Both the position numbers and the translations under genes were made by a program. A stretch of 6,483 bases of DNA from MGBC113645 sp036308445. Its GTDB lineage: Bacteria > Bacillota_I > Bacilli_A > Erysipelotrichales > Coprobacillaceae. The stretch covers positions 1 to 6,483 of the forward strand of contig JAXJVS010000060.1 of assembly GCA_036308445.1 (NCBI GenBank), read 5' to 3'. This document shows positions 1-6,347 of the stretch, piece by piece. Each line of letters opens with the position of its first letter. Within the stretch, counting starts at the first letter, position 1. The notes under the pieces are model-generated. The model made no database searches. It was not told the origin of the DNA and was given only the letters and a program-made list of their open reading frames with translations.

Positions 1-7
1 TAAGGAG
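1..7 (+). promoter_or_regulatory. Orphaned Shine-Dalgarno of hydF, left flank of the insertion
   Basis: The bases TAAGGAG are a strong ribosome binding site with no gene behind them: the ATG at 13-15 is followed directly by AAG and a TGA stop. Joined to base 1619 onward (TGATATT then the hydF ATG) they would give GGAG seven bases before the start, an ideal spacing. I infer that they are the former hydF ribosome binding site, cut off by the insertion sequence. The window begins here, so the upstream gene or promoter is not visible. Confidence 0.6.
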
Positions 8-11
8 ATAA

Positions 12-24
12 TATGAAGTGACCT
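12..24 (+). repeat. Left subterminal inverted repeat of the IS
   Basis: TATGAAGTGACCT is the exact reverse complement of 1602-1614. It lies about four bases inside the inferred left end. Its last eight bases also occur, inverted, at 105-112 over the transposase ribosome binding site, so this repeat doubles as part of a leader hairpin arm. Confidence 0.85.
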
Positions 25-112
25 CCTAGTTGCCAAAACGTGGATTTAGATTCATAATAAGATTGGAAAACAAATTATAGAATCGTTACCATAACGACAA
101 TAGGAGGTCACT
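17..112 (+). promoter_or_regulatory. Leader hairpin that masks the transposase ribosome binding site
   Basis: AGTGACCTCCTA (17-28) is the perfect reverse complement of TAGGAGGTCACT (101-112), which contains the GGAGG ribosome binding site and ends on the base before the transposase ATG. An RNA containing both arms would form a 12-bp stem hiding the site. The 72-base loop holds the likely transposase promoter (30-58), so RNA started there lacks the left arm. This arrangement resembles the known protection of transposases such as those of IS10 and IS50 from outside transcription; the function here is inferred. Confidence 0.6.
30..58 (+). promoter_or_regulatory. Likely internal transposase promoter
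   Basis: TTGCCA (30-35), a 17-base spacer and CATAAT (53-58) each match the sigma-70/sigma-A consensus at five of six positions with optimal spacing. Transcription would begin near 65, about 48 bases before the transposase start and downstream of the left arm of the leader hairpin, leaving the ribosome binding site open. Confidence 0.5.
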
Positions 113-1225
113 ATGAAAAGTATAATTTATTTTGGAATGGATGTCCATATGAAATCGTATAGCATATGTGCAATTTATGGAAAAACAGGTGAAATTCTAG
201 GAGAAACAAGAATTGCAGCTGATATATCTCTTGTGATGAAATTCATCAATTCAATGAAAAAGAAAGTTGATGAAAAGGAAGTTGATATTCTAACTGGTTA
301 TGAAGCTGGGTGTTTAGGGTATTCGCTATACTGGCAGTTAACTGAAAAAGGTGTAAATTGTGATATTTTAGCTCCTACAACGATGAAACGTTCAGTGAAA
401 AACGTAAAAGTGAAAAATGATCGAATGGATGCAAACAATATTGCAACTAATTTAGCTCATGGGACATATAAATCTGTTTATGTTCCTGATAGTCATGATG
501 TTGAAGTCAAAGAATATATTCGAATGCTTCAAACTTTTAAGGATGAATTAAAAAAGACAAAACAACATATCAACGCATTTTTATTACGTCTAGGATATCA
601 GTATACAGGAAAATCAAGATGGATACCAGCACATATGAAATGGTTGAAAGAATTAGAGATGTCAAGCATGTATAGAGAAATCCTGGACGAATATATTTCT
701 CATTTTGAATCATTAACTGAAAAAATTGAAAGATACCATCATAGATTAGAAGAATTATCTCAGGAAGAACCATACAAAGAAAAAGTGGGACAACTACGCT
801 GTTATAAAGGAATTGATACAACCGCTGCAATGATTCTGCAAGTAGAAGTTTCAGATTTTAATCGTTTTCCTAATGCGCATGCCTTTGCATCATATTGCGG
901 ACTAACTCCGGGAGAAAATTCGAGTGGAGATAAAGCAAATCGCACATCCATAACCAAACAGGGAAATTCAATCGTAAGGAAAACACTTACAGAATGTGCA
1001 CAGGCATTAGTAAAAGGAACAATAGGTGTAAAATCAAAGCGTGTAAAAGCAAGACAGGCTGGACAGGATGTAAAGGTTATTGATTATGCAGATAAGGCAG
1101 TGAAAAGATTACAGAAGAAATATCATCAAATGATCAACAGAAATAAAAACAGAAATGTAGCAGTTACAGCTGTAGCTAGAGAATTAGCTTGCTTTGTATG
1201 GGGAATGGAAACAGGAAATATCTAA
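113..1225 (+). CDS. IS110-family (IS1111-type) transposase/recombinase
   Basis: A 370-residue recombinase that would excise the element as a circle and reinsert it, guided in this family by a bridge RNA. The N-terminal RuvC-like DEDD domain spans roughly residues 4-160, with acidic residues visible as Asp10 (GMDVH), Glu64 (GYEAG), Asp103 and Asp106 (KNDRMDANN). A charged, probably coiled helical stretch follows (about 175-220). The C-terminal Transposase_20 domain (about 225-310) carries YKGIDTTAA and the conserved LTPGENSSGDK motif with the candidate catalytic serine at 270 or 271. Length and motifs are normal for the family and the frame is open throughout. The start is set by a strong GGAGG at 102-106, six bases upstream, but that site is the right arm of a 12-bp leader hairpin, so translation is probably restrained. 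A basic C-terminal tail (about 305-350) is compatible with nucleic-acid binding. Confidence 0.95.
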   Translation: MKSIIYFGMDVHMKSYSICAIYGKTGEILGETRIAADISLVMKFINSMKKKVDEKEVDILTGYEAGCLGYSLYWQLTEKGVNCDILAPTTMKRSVKNVKVKNDRMDANNIATNLAHGTYKSVYVPDSHDVEVKEYIRMLQTFKDELKKTKQHINAFLLRLGYQYTGKSRWIPAHMKWLKELEMSSMYREILDEYISHFESLTEKIERYHHRLEELSQEEPYKEKVGQLRCYKGIDTTAAMILQVEVSDFNRFPNAHAFASYCGLTPGENSSGDKANRTSITKQGNSIVRKTLTECAQALVKGTIGVKSKRVKARQAGQDVKVIDYADKAVKRLQKKYHQMINRNKNRNVAVTAVARELACFVWGMETGNI

Positions 1226-1311
1226 GAAATGAGATGTTTATAAATTTTGTAGGATGAAAAATTTAAAAGAAAGGAGATTATGAAGGGCTTTTTAATAGAC
1301 AAAAAAATCGA

Positions 1312-1535
1312 AGGCATAGATAGGCCTCATAACTTGAGAGAACAGGTTTGGCTATCTACGTTATCACTCTTAAGGCATTAATGATTTAATCATAAAGTCG
1401 CGAGTATGATTAAACAAGAAAATTATTGATCCACGCACGGAGATTATAGAGCTTACGACGAAACCATTAACCTATGGGTAACCAATCCACGAATAACAGA
1501 GTGGTTAACTGTCGTTTGAATCTATAGTTAGGGGT
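1312..1535 (+). ncRNA. Candidate bridge RNA in the IS 3' noncoding region
   Basis: No protein gene is supported between 1226 and 1618. The stretch is less AT-rich than the neighbouring genes and has ordered complementarity: AGGC/GCCT at 1312-1315 and 1324-1327; CTTGAGAG (1333-1340) with CTCTTAAG (1367-1374), eight pairs including one G-U, around a 26-base loop; TTTAATCAT (1385-1393) with ATGATTAAA (1406-1414), nine perfect pairs around a 12-base loop; and GATTATAGA (1442-1450) with TCTATAGTT (1521-1529), nine pairs with two G-U, enclosing ACGAC/GTCGT (1455-1459, 1511-1515) and a large inner loop. Two looped hairpins following one another fit the target-binding then donor-binding loops of IS110 bridge RNAs. 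The exact 5' and 3' ends are not visible, and the identification rests on location plus hand-found pairing. Confidence 0.55.
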
Positions 1536-1594
1536 CTTTGTATGCCTTTGATTAGAAAATTGAATAAATTTTATTATGAATTGTTCATTTAGTC

Positions 1595-1600
1595 TTGACA
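1595..1600 (+). promoter_or_regulatory. Outward-facing -35 box at the right IS end (half of a junction promoter)
   Basis: TTGACA is a perfect -35 box. In a circular form joining base 1618 to base 8, it lies 17 bases before GATAAT (base 1618 plus 8-12), a near-consensus -10. At the present insertion the best downstream partner is GATATT (1620-1625) at a poor 19-base spacing, so the linear copy should have little outward activity. Confidence 0.6.
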
Positions 1601-1601
1601 A

Positions 1602-1614
1602 AGGTCACTTCATA
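1602..1614 (-). repeat. Right subterminal inverted repeat of the IS
   Basis: AGGTCACTTCATA is the exact reverse complement of 12-24 and lies a few bases inside the inferred right end. Pairing stops immediately outside both repeats (A opposite A) and immediately inside them. Confidence 0.85.
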
Positions 1615-1625
1615 ACAGTGATATT

Positions 1626-2834
1626 ATGAGTTTAAATCATACTCCTTCATCTTTGCGTTTACACATAGGTTTTTTTGGTTTAAGAAATGCAGGAAAATCT
1701 AGTGTCGTTAATGCTGTTACTGGTCAGGAATTATCTGTTGTATCTGATGTTTTGGGTACAACTACAGATCCAGTAAAAAAAGCAATGGAATTACTACCAC
1801 TTGGACCAGTAGTTATAATTGATACTCCTGGCATTGATGATGAAGGAAGCTTAGGAGAATTACGTGTTAAGAAAGCTAAACAGGTATTAACGCAAACAGA
1901 TATAGCTGTACTTGTTGTGGATAGTATACGTGGTTTACAAAAAGCTGATAAAGAATTAATTGAATTATTTAAAGAAAGAAAGATTCCTTATGTTATAGCT
2001 TATAATAAATGTGATTTATTAGAAGATATACCTAGTATTGAAAAAAATAACATATATATAAGTGCTATTAATAAAATGAATATATTTGAATTAAAAGAAT
2101 TAATAGCCAATCTTAATCAAGAGAAAGAAAATAAAAAAGAACTCATTTCTGATTTATTAAATCCCGGAGATGTAGTTGTACTTGTTATTCCTATAGACTC
2201 TGCTGCTCCTAAAGGAAGACTTATTCTTCCACAACAACAAACGATTCGTGCTATATTAGAAGCGGGATGTCAAGCTATTGTATGTCGAGATATAGAGCTT
2301 AAACAAACATTACAATTATTAATAAATAAACCAAAGCTAGTGATAACAGATTCACAGGCTTTTAAAAAAGTATCTAGTATTGTACCTGAAGATATTATGC
2401 TTACATCTTTTTCGATATTATTTGCAAGATATAAAGGAGATTTATTAGAGACTGTTAAAGGGGCTGTTACATTAGAAAGATTAGAAGATGGTGATACTGT
2501 TCTTATAAGTGAAGGATGTACTCATCATCGTCAATGTGATGACATTGGTACAGTAAAATTACCTAGGTGGATAAAGGAGTATACGAATAAAGAAATTAAC
2601 TTTGAATATACATCAGGTATAGAGTACCCTGAAGATTTATCTAAGTATAAACTTGTAATTCATTGTGGAGGTTGTATGTTGAATGAAAAAGAAATGAAGT
2701 ATAGAATTGAACATACGGTAAATAGTGAAACAGCTATCACAAACTATGGTATTGCTATTGCATATATAAATGGTATATTAAAAAGAAGCTTAGTACCTTT
2801 TGATAGTATTATAAAAGTATTAGAAGAAGCATAA
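1626..2834 (+). CDS. hydF: [FeFe]-hydrogenase H-cluster maturation GTPase HydF
   Basis: HydF is the cytoplasmic GTPase scaffold on which the radical-SAM enzymes HydE and HydG build the diiron subcluster, later passed to the hydrogenase. The 402 residues match the family's length and order. The N-terminal GTPase domain (about 1-165) has P-loop GLRNAGKSS (18-26), switch threonines 45-47, DTPG (66-69), NKCD (127-130) and SAI (146-148). A central dimerisation region (about 180-270) follows. The C-terminal iron-sulfur domain has Cys298-x-His300 and HCGGC at 346-350, the CxH...HCxxC signature. The ATG at 1626 is chosen because MSLNxTPS is the usual HydF N-terminus. However, no proper ribosome binding site precedes it: the bases before 1619 belong to the insertion sequence. 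The protein is intact, but expression is probably reduced. hydE, hydG and the hydrogenase are not in the window. The gene ends in its own terminator, separate from the next operon. Confidence 0.96.
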   Translation: MSLNHTPSSLRLHIGFFGLRNAGKSSVVNAVTGQELSVVSDVLGTTTDPVKKAMELLPLGPVVIIDTPGIDDEGSLGELRVKKAKQVLTQTDIAVLVVDSIRGLQKADKELIELFKERKIPYVIAYNKCDLLEDIPSIEKNNIYISAINKMNIFELKELIANLNQEKENKKELISDLLNPGDVVVLVIPIDSAAPKGRLILPQQQTIRAILEAGCQAIVCRDIELKQTLQLLINKPKLVITDSQAFKKVSSIVPEDIMLTSFSILFARYKGDLLETVKGAVTLERLEDGDTVLISEGCTHHRQCDDIGTVKLPRWIKEYTNKEINFEYTSGIEYPEDLSKYKLVIHCGGCMLNEKEMKYRIEHTVNSETAITNYGIAIAYINGILKRSLVPFDSIIKVLEEA

Positions 2835-2845
2835 GGCTTCTTTTT
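2823..2845 (+). terminator. Rho-independent terminator of hydF
   Basis: AAGAAGC (2824-2830), a five-base loop and GCTTCTT (2836-2842) form a seven-pair stem, with a further G-U pair possible, and the T-run 2841-2845 follows directly. The loop contains the hydF stop codon (2832-2834), so terminator and gene end overlap. It separates hydF from the downstream operon. Confidence 0.7.
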
Positions 2846-2855
2846 ATATTGGTCT

Positions 2856-2883
2856 TTGGAATTAATGACAGTCATGATATAAT
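2856..2883 (+). promoter_or_regulatory. Possible upstream promoter with palindromic spacer
   Basis: TTGGAA (2856-2861), 16 bases, then a perfect TATAAT (2878-2883). The spacer contains ATGAC-A-GTCAT (2865-2875), a perfect 11-base symmetric sequence that could be a repressor site. RNA from here would run about 190 bases before the glycyl radical enzyme start. It passes GAGG and a GTG-started reading frame of eight codons plus stop (2903-2929), which I do not call as a gene. Confidence 0.35.
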
Positions 2884-2996
2884 AAATAAAAAGAGGATAT
2901 AAGTGAACTCATTCATATTATATGTATAATAAAGTATTGATAAAAACAAGTATATAAATAACAAGATAAGTTGTAGGATTATATACATTTTTGTTA

Positions 2997-3041
2997 AAAA
3001 CAATAAAAAACGATAAAACAATTATTGAAGTTTATTGTTTT
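2997..3041. promoter_or_regulatory. Operator-like repeats in the glycyl radical operon promoter
   Basis: The octamer AAAACAAT occurs at 2997-3004 and 3015-3022 in direct orientation, 18 bases apart, and inverted as ATTGTTTT at 3034-3041. The second and third copies form an 8+11+8 inverted repeat centred on the likely -35 box (3025-3030), where a bound repressor would block polymerase. The regulator is not in the window. Confidence 0.5.
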
Positions 3042-3052
3042 GGGCGTATAAT
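3025..3052 (+). promoter_or_regulatory. Likely promoter of the glycyl radical enzyme operon
   Basis: TTGAAG (3025-3030), 16 bases and a perfect TATAAT (3047-3052). Transcription would start near 3059, giving a leader of about 20 bases with AAAGGAG just before the gene. It overlaps the operator-like repeat at 3015-3041. Confidence 0.6.
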
Positions 3053-3078
3053 GTAATTAGAGATAAAGGAGAAAAAAG

Positions 3079-5436
3079 ATGCTAGAAGATTTATACCAAA
3101 GTGAAAGAATAAATGTTTTAAAAGAAAAAATGTTAAGTGATTCTAGGTTTGCATCTATTGAGCAGGCACGTATAATTACTCGCGTTTATCAAGAAAATGA
3201 GAATCTTTCTATTGCAAAGAAAAGAGCTTTATCATTAAAAGCTGCTTTAGAAGAATTAGAAATAGCAGTAGAGAAAGAAGAACTTATTGTTGGTAATCGT
3301 ACTAAAGGTGTGAGATATGGTGTTGTTTTCCCTGAAAGTGGATGTTCATGGGTGAATAAAGAATTTGAAACTTTACCTACAAGACCACAAGATCAATTTT
3401 TAGTAAGAGAAGAAGATATTAAAGAATTTAGAGAATCTATTTATCCATATTGGCAAGGAAAGTCTATGGAAGATGTAATAAGAAATGAGTATGGTGATGA
3501 GATTAATGCTATTGCAAAAGTAGTTAAGATTAATCAGAAAGATCATGCTCAAGGGCATATTTGTCCAAATACGGAATTATGGTTAAAGATAGGTCCTAAT
3601 GGATTAATGAACAAAGCTAAAGATAAATTAGAAACTTGTAATGATAATCAGAAAGAATTTTATGAATGTACAATCTTGGTTTTAGAAGGTGTATGTACTT
3701 TTATGAAGAGATATCATGATTATATAGTAAATATGATACCTGATGTTGAAGATGAGTATAAAGCATCTTTACAAGTAGTTGCAGATAATTGTTTGAATTT
3801 ATCTATGCGACCTGCTGAAAACTTTCATGAAGCATTACAGTCATTGTGGTTTTTATTTGTAGTATTGCATATGGAATCTAATGCTTCTTCATTTTCTCCA
3901 GGAAGAATGGATCAGTATTTATATCCATATTATCAAAAAGATATAGAGTCTCAGTTAATGACTGAACAAGAAGCATTAGAATTGTTAGAGTGTTTATGGT
4001 TGAAATTTAATCAGATTGTTTATTTAAGAAATCAACATAGTGCTAAATATTTTGCTGGTTTCCCTATAGGTTTTAATATCGCAATAGGTGGGTTAGATGA
4101 AAATGGTAATGATATTTATAATGATCTTTCATTAATGTGTTTAAAAGCACAGTATCATATTGGACTACCACAACCCAATTTATCTGTAAGATTAAATAAA
4201 AATAGTTCTCATGAATTAATGCAAGAAGCAATTAAAGTAGTAGCACAAGGAAGTGGTATGCCACAATTCTTTAATGATGAAGCCATCGTCCAAACAATGA
4301 TTGATGATTTAAATATTGAAAAGAAAGATGCTTTAAACTATGCGATTGTTGGATGTGTAGAACTAACTACTCATGGTAATAATCTTGGTTGGTCAGATGC
4401 AGCTATGTTTAACTTGAATAAAGCTCTAGAATTAACATTAAATAATGGTAAGTGTTTATTGACTGGTGAACAAATAGGATTAGATCTAGGGAATATGAAA
4501 ACATTTGATACATTTGAAAAATTAGAAGAAGCATTTAAAATACAAATTGATCATTTTATTGAAAGAATGATGAAAGCTGAAGTAGTAGTAGAAAAAGCAC
4601 ACCAAAACTGTTTACCATCTGCTTTTTTATCAACAGTTATTGATAGTTGTTTAGAAAAAGGTTTAGATGTAACTAAGGGTGGTGCAAAATATAATCTTTC
4701 TGGTATACAAATGATACAGGTAGCTAATCTAGCAGATAGTCTTGCTGCAATTAAAAAGTTAGTTTATGAAGAAAAGAAAATTAGTCAAGAAGAATTATAT
4801 GAAGCTCTAAAGAATGACTTTGATGGATATGAAATTACTCAGACAATGTTATTAAATAAAGCTCCTAAATATGGGAATGATGTTAAATGGGTAGATGACT
4901 TAGGTGCAAAATGGGCAAATTATTTTAGAGAAAGAATGAAGGATTATACGAATTATCGTGGTGGTCCTTATCATACAGGAATGTATACTGTAAGTGCACA
5001 TGTACCTATGGGAGAAAATGTTGGAGCTTCTGCTGATGGTAGAAATGCTTTAACACCTTTAGCGGATGGAGGAATGTCAGCAGTTTATGGTCGTGATATG
5101 TCTGGTCCAACAGCAGTATTAAAATCAGTATCACGTTTAAATAATAGTTTAACGACTAATGGAGGATTGTTAAATATGAAATTCTTACCAGAATTCTTTA
5201 AAACAGAAACTGGTATGAATAAGTTTGAAATGTTTTTAAGAGCATTTGTAGATTTAGAAGTTCCTCATATACAATTTAATGTAGTAAGAAAAGAAGATTT
5301 AATGGATGCTAAATTACATCCAGAAAAGCATAAATCATTAACTGTGCGTGTTGCAGGATATACAGCGTATTTTGTGGAATTAGCTGGAAAACTACAAGAT
5401 GAAATTATTGAGAGAACAACTTATGAAGACATCTAA
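3079..5436 (+). CDS. Glycyl radical enzyme, PflD-like (non-PFL lyase/dehydratase group)
   Basis: A 785-residue cytoplasmic glycyl radical enzyme. The PFL-like barrel domain fills about residues 10-640 and the glycine radical domain about 660-785. The radical site is Gly760 in RVAGYTAYF. The catalytic cysteine and glutamate are Cys426 and Glu428 in VGCVEL, which excludes pyruvate formate-lyase (adjacent Cys-Cys) and fits the dehydratase/C-O lyase branch. Other visible active-site elements are GH at 159-160, ESNASS at 266-271, YFAGFP at 324-329 and Asp440. From memory of E. coli PflD, the segments PTRPQDxF, ESNASS, YFAGFP, LPQPNL, GCVEL, TVSAHVP and GPTAVLKSVS are shared, closer than to YbiW or glycerol dehydratase. 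PflD is reported to open 1,5-anhydromannitol 6-phosphate; the substrate here is inferred only. The start is fixed by AAAGGAG ending seven bases upstream. It overlaps the activase gene by 14 bases. Confidence 0.95.
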   Translation: MLEDLYQSERINVLKEKMLSDSRFASIEQARIITRVYQENENLSIAKKRALSLKAALEELEIAVEKEELIVGNRTKGVRYGVVFPESGCSWVNKEFETLPTRPQDQFLVREEDIKEFRESIYPYWQGKSMEDVIRNEYGDEINAIAKVVKINQKDHAQGHICPNTELWLKIGPNGLMNKAKDKLETCNDNQKEFYECTILVLEGVCTFMKRYHDYIVNMIPDVEDEYKASLQVVADNCLNLSMRPAENFHEALQSLWFLFVVLHMESNASSFSPGRMDQYLYPYYQKDIESQLMTEQEALELLECLWLKFNQIVYLRNQHSAKYFAGFPIGFNIAIGGLDENGNDIYNDLSLMCLKAQYHIGLPQPNLSVRLNKNSSHELMQEAIKVVAQGSGMPQFFNDEAIVQTMIDDLNIEKKDALNYAIVGCVELTTHGNNLGWSDAAMFNLNKALELTLNNGKCLLTGEQIGLDLGNMKTFDTFEKLEEAFKIQIDHFIERMMKAEVVVEKAHQNCLPSAFLSTVIDSCLEKGLDVTKGGAKYNLSGIQMIQVANLADSLAAIKKLVYEEKKISQEELYEALKNDFDGYEITQTMLLNKAPKYGNDVKWVDDLGAKWANYFRERMKDYTNYRGGPYHTGMYTVSAHVPMGENVGASADGRNALTPLADGGMSAVYGRDMSGPTAVLKSVSRLNNSLTTNGGLLNMKFLPEFFKTETGMNKFEMFLRAFVDLEVPHIQFNVVRKEDLMDAKLHPEKHKSLTVRVAGYTAYFVELAGKLQDEIIERTTYEDI

Positions 5437-6334
5437 AGCATTAGTATTTGATATAAAACGATTTGCGGTACATGATGGTTATGGTCTAAGAACAACAGTC
5501 TTTTTTAAAGGATGTCCTTTAAGATGTAAATGGTGTCAAAATCCGGAAGGATTATCAATTAAGAAAAGACCAATCTATTTTGAAAAAAGTTGTATTCATT
5601 GTCGTAGATGTGAGCAATATGCTCATGACAATCAAATAACATATAATAATAGACCATACTTCAATTTAGATTATAGTGATTTTGATAATTTAATCGATGT
5701 TTGTCCGGCAGGAGCTATACGCTATGATAGTCAAGAATATAGTGTAGAAGAATTAATAGATAAGATAAAAGAAGATGAAATCTTTTTTAGAAATAATGGT
5801 GGTGTGACTTTTTCAGGTGGTGAACCTTTCTATCAAGGAGAATTCTTGATAGAAATATTAAAAAGATGTAAAGAAGAAAGAATACATACAGCTATTGAAA
5901 CAACTTTATATACTTCATTAGATTTGATTAAACAAGCATTACCATATTTAGATTTGATATATATAGATTTAAAGATATTTGATGAAGAAAAACATAAAAA
6001 ATATACAAATGTCTCTTCAAAAATAATCAAACAACATATTCAATATATATTAGAAAGTGAATATAAAGATAGAGTTATTATGAGAACACCATTGATTCCA
6101 TCAATGACTGCTTTTGATGAAAATATAATGTTAATTTCTAGATTTTTAGTTCAGATTTATCCTGATGTAAAGTATGAATTATTGAATTATAATCCTTTAG
6201 CTTCATCAAAATATGAATTAGTTGATTTAGAATATGGTGTTGATAAGCATTATAAGATGTTTAATAAGGAACAAATGGCTCATTTTTATGATATAGTTTA
6301 TGCAAGTGGTTTGAAAAATTTAATTATAGAATAA
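5423..6334 (+). CDS. Glycyl-radical enzyme activating enzyme (radical SAM)
   Basis: A 303-residue radical-SAM activase that would cleave S-adenosylmethionine and abstract hydrogen from Gly760 of the enzyme encoded just upstream. The SAM cluster motif is Cys31, Cys35, Cys38 (KGCPLRCKWCQNPEG), and the SAM-binding GGEP is at 132-135. A ferredoxin-like insert lies at about 55-100, with Cys57, Cys60, Cys63 and Cys94 only: the ligands of one [4Fe-4S] cluster, not the usual two. The usual HDGPG motif reads HDGYG (17-21). I prefer the ATG at 5423, which gives the family-like short lead to VFDIKRF and a 14-base overlap with the upstream gene. The ATG at 5399 would add eight residues and lacks a better ribosome binding site. 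GAGAG at 5410-5414 is a modest site for the chosen start. The overlap suggests translational coupling. Confidence 0.93.
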   Translation: MKTSKALVFDIKRFAVHDGYGLRTTVFFKGCPLRCKWCQNPEGLSIKKRPIYFEKSCIHCRRCEQYAHDNQITYNNRPYFNLDYSDFDNLIDVCPAGAIRYDSQEYSVEELIDKIKEDEIFFRNNGGVTFSGGEPFYQGEFLIEILKRCKEERIHTAIETTLYTSLDLIKQALPYLDLIYIDLKIFDEEKHKKYTNVSSKIIKQHIQYILESEYKDRVIMRTPLIPSMTAFDENIMLISRFLVQIYPDVKYELLNYNPLASSKYELVDLEYGVDKHYKMFNKEQMAHFYDIVYASGLKNLIIE

Positions 6335-6347
6335 AGGAGAGAAGGAA

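Larger units (their letters stand above)
8..1618 (+). mobile_element. IS110-family insertion sequence, IS1111-type
   Basis: A single-gene insertion sequence whose transposase is of the DEDD/serine type used by IS110-family elements. Seen: 13-bp perfect inverted repeats at 12-24 and 1602-1614 that sit a few bases inside the ends; only about 105 bases before the transposase but about 390 after it; no long flanking target duplication. Subterminal repeats plus a long 3' noncoding region are the layout of the IS1111 subgroup, in which the bridge RNA lies downstream of the transposase. The exact ends are inferred: taking AG (6-7 and 1617-1618) as the shared core dinucleotide both restores a hydF ribosome binding site at the empty site and makes a near-perfect promoter at the circular junction. 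The ends could be off by a few bases. The element looks intact and inserted in the same direction as hydF. Confidence 0.85.

Noticed and set aside
13..21. ATG-AAG-TGA right after the strong ribosome binding site at 1-7
   Set aside because: It is a two-codon frame created at the IS junction, not a gene.
570..830. 86-residue minus-strand frame
   Set aside because: It lies entirely inside the transposase gene on the opposite strand and is a shadow of it; no ribosome binding site or family motif was seen.
1280..1381. 33-codon open frame after the transposase, preceded by AAAGGAG
   Set aside because: The ribosome binding site is only three bases from the ATG, the product resembles nothing I recognise, and the frame runs through the stems of the candidate bridge RNA.
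1595..1627. IS right end as an outward promoter rescuing hydF
   Set aside because: TATTAT at 1622-1627 is 21 bases from TTGACA, and GATATT is 19 away. Either would start RNA inside the hydF coding region, beyond its start codon.
2985..3030. Catabolite-repression (cre) site near the operon promoter
   Set aside because: The AT-rich stretch has AAAACG-like pieces but no full cre consensus with both half sites.
5399..5422. Earlier ATG giving a 311-residue activase
   Set aside because: The extra eight residues are not family-like, overlap the radical enzyme gene by 38 bases and have no better ribosome binding site than the ATG at 5423. It remains possible.
3079..5436. Annotation as pyruvate formate-lyase (formate acetyltransferase)
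   Set aside because: There is a single cysteine in GCVEL instead of the adjacent Cys-Cys pair required by pyruvate formate-lyase.
5833..6030. 65-residue minus-strand frame
   Set aside because: It lies inside the activase gene and reflects AT-rich codon complementarity.
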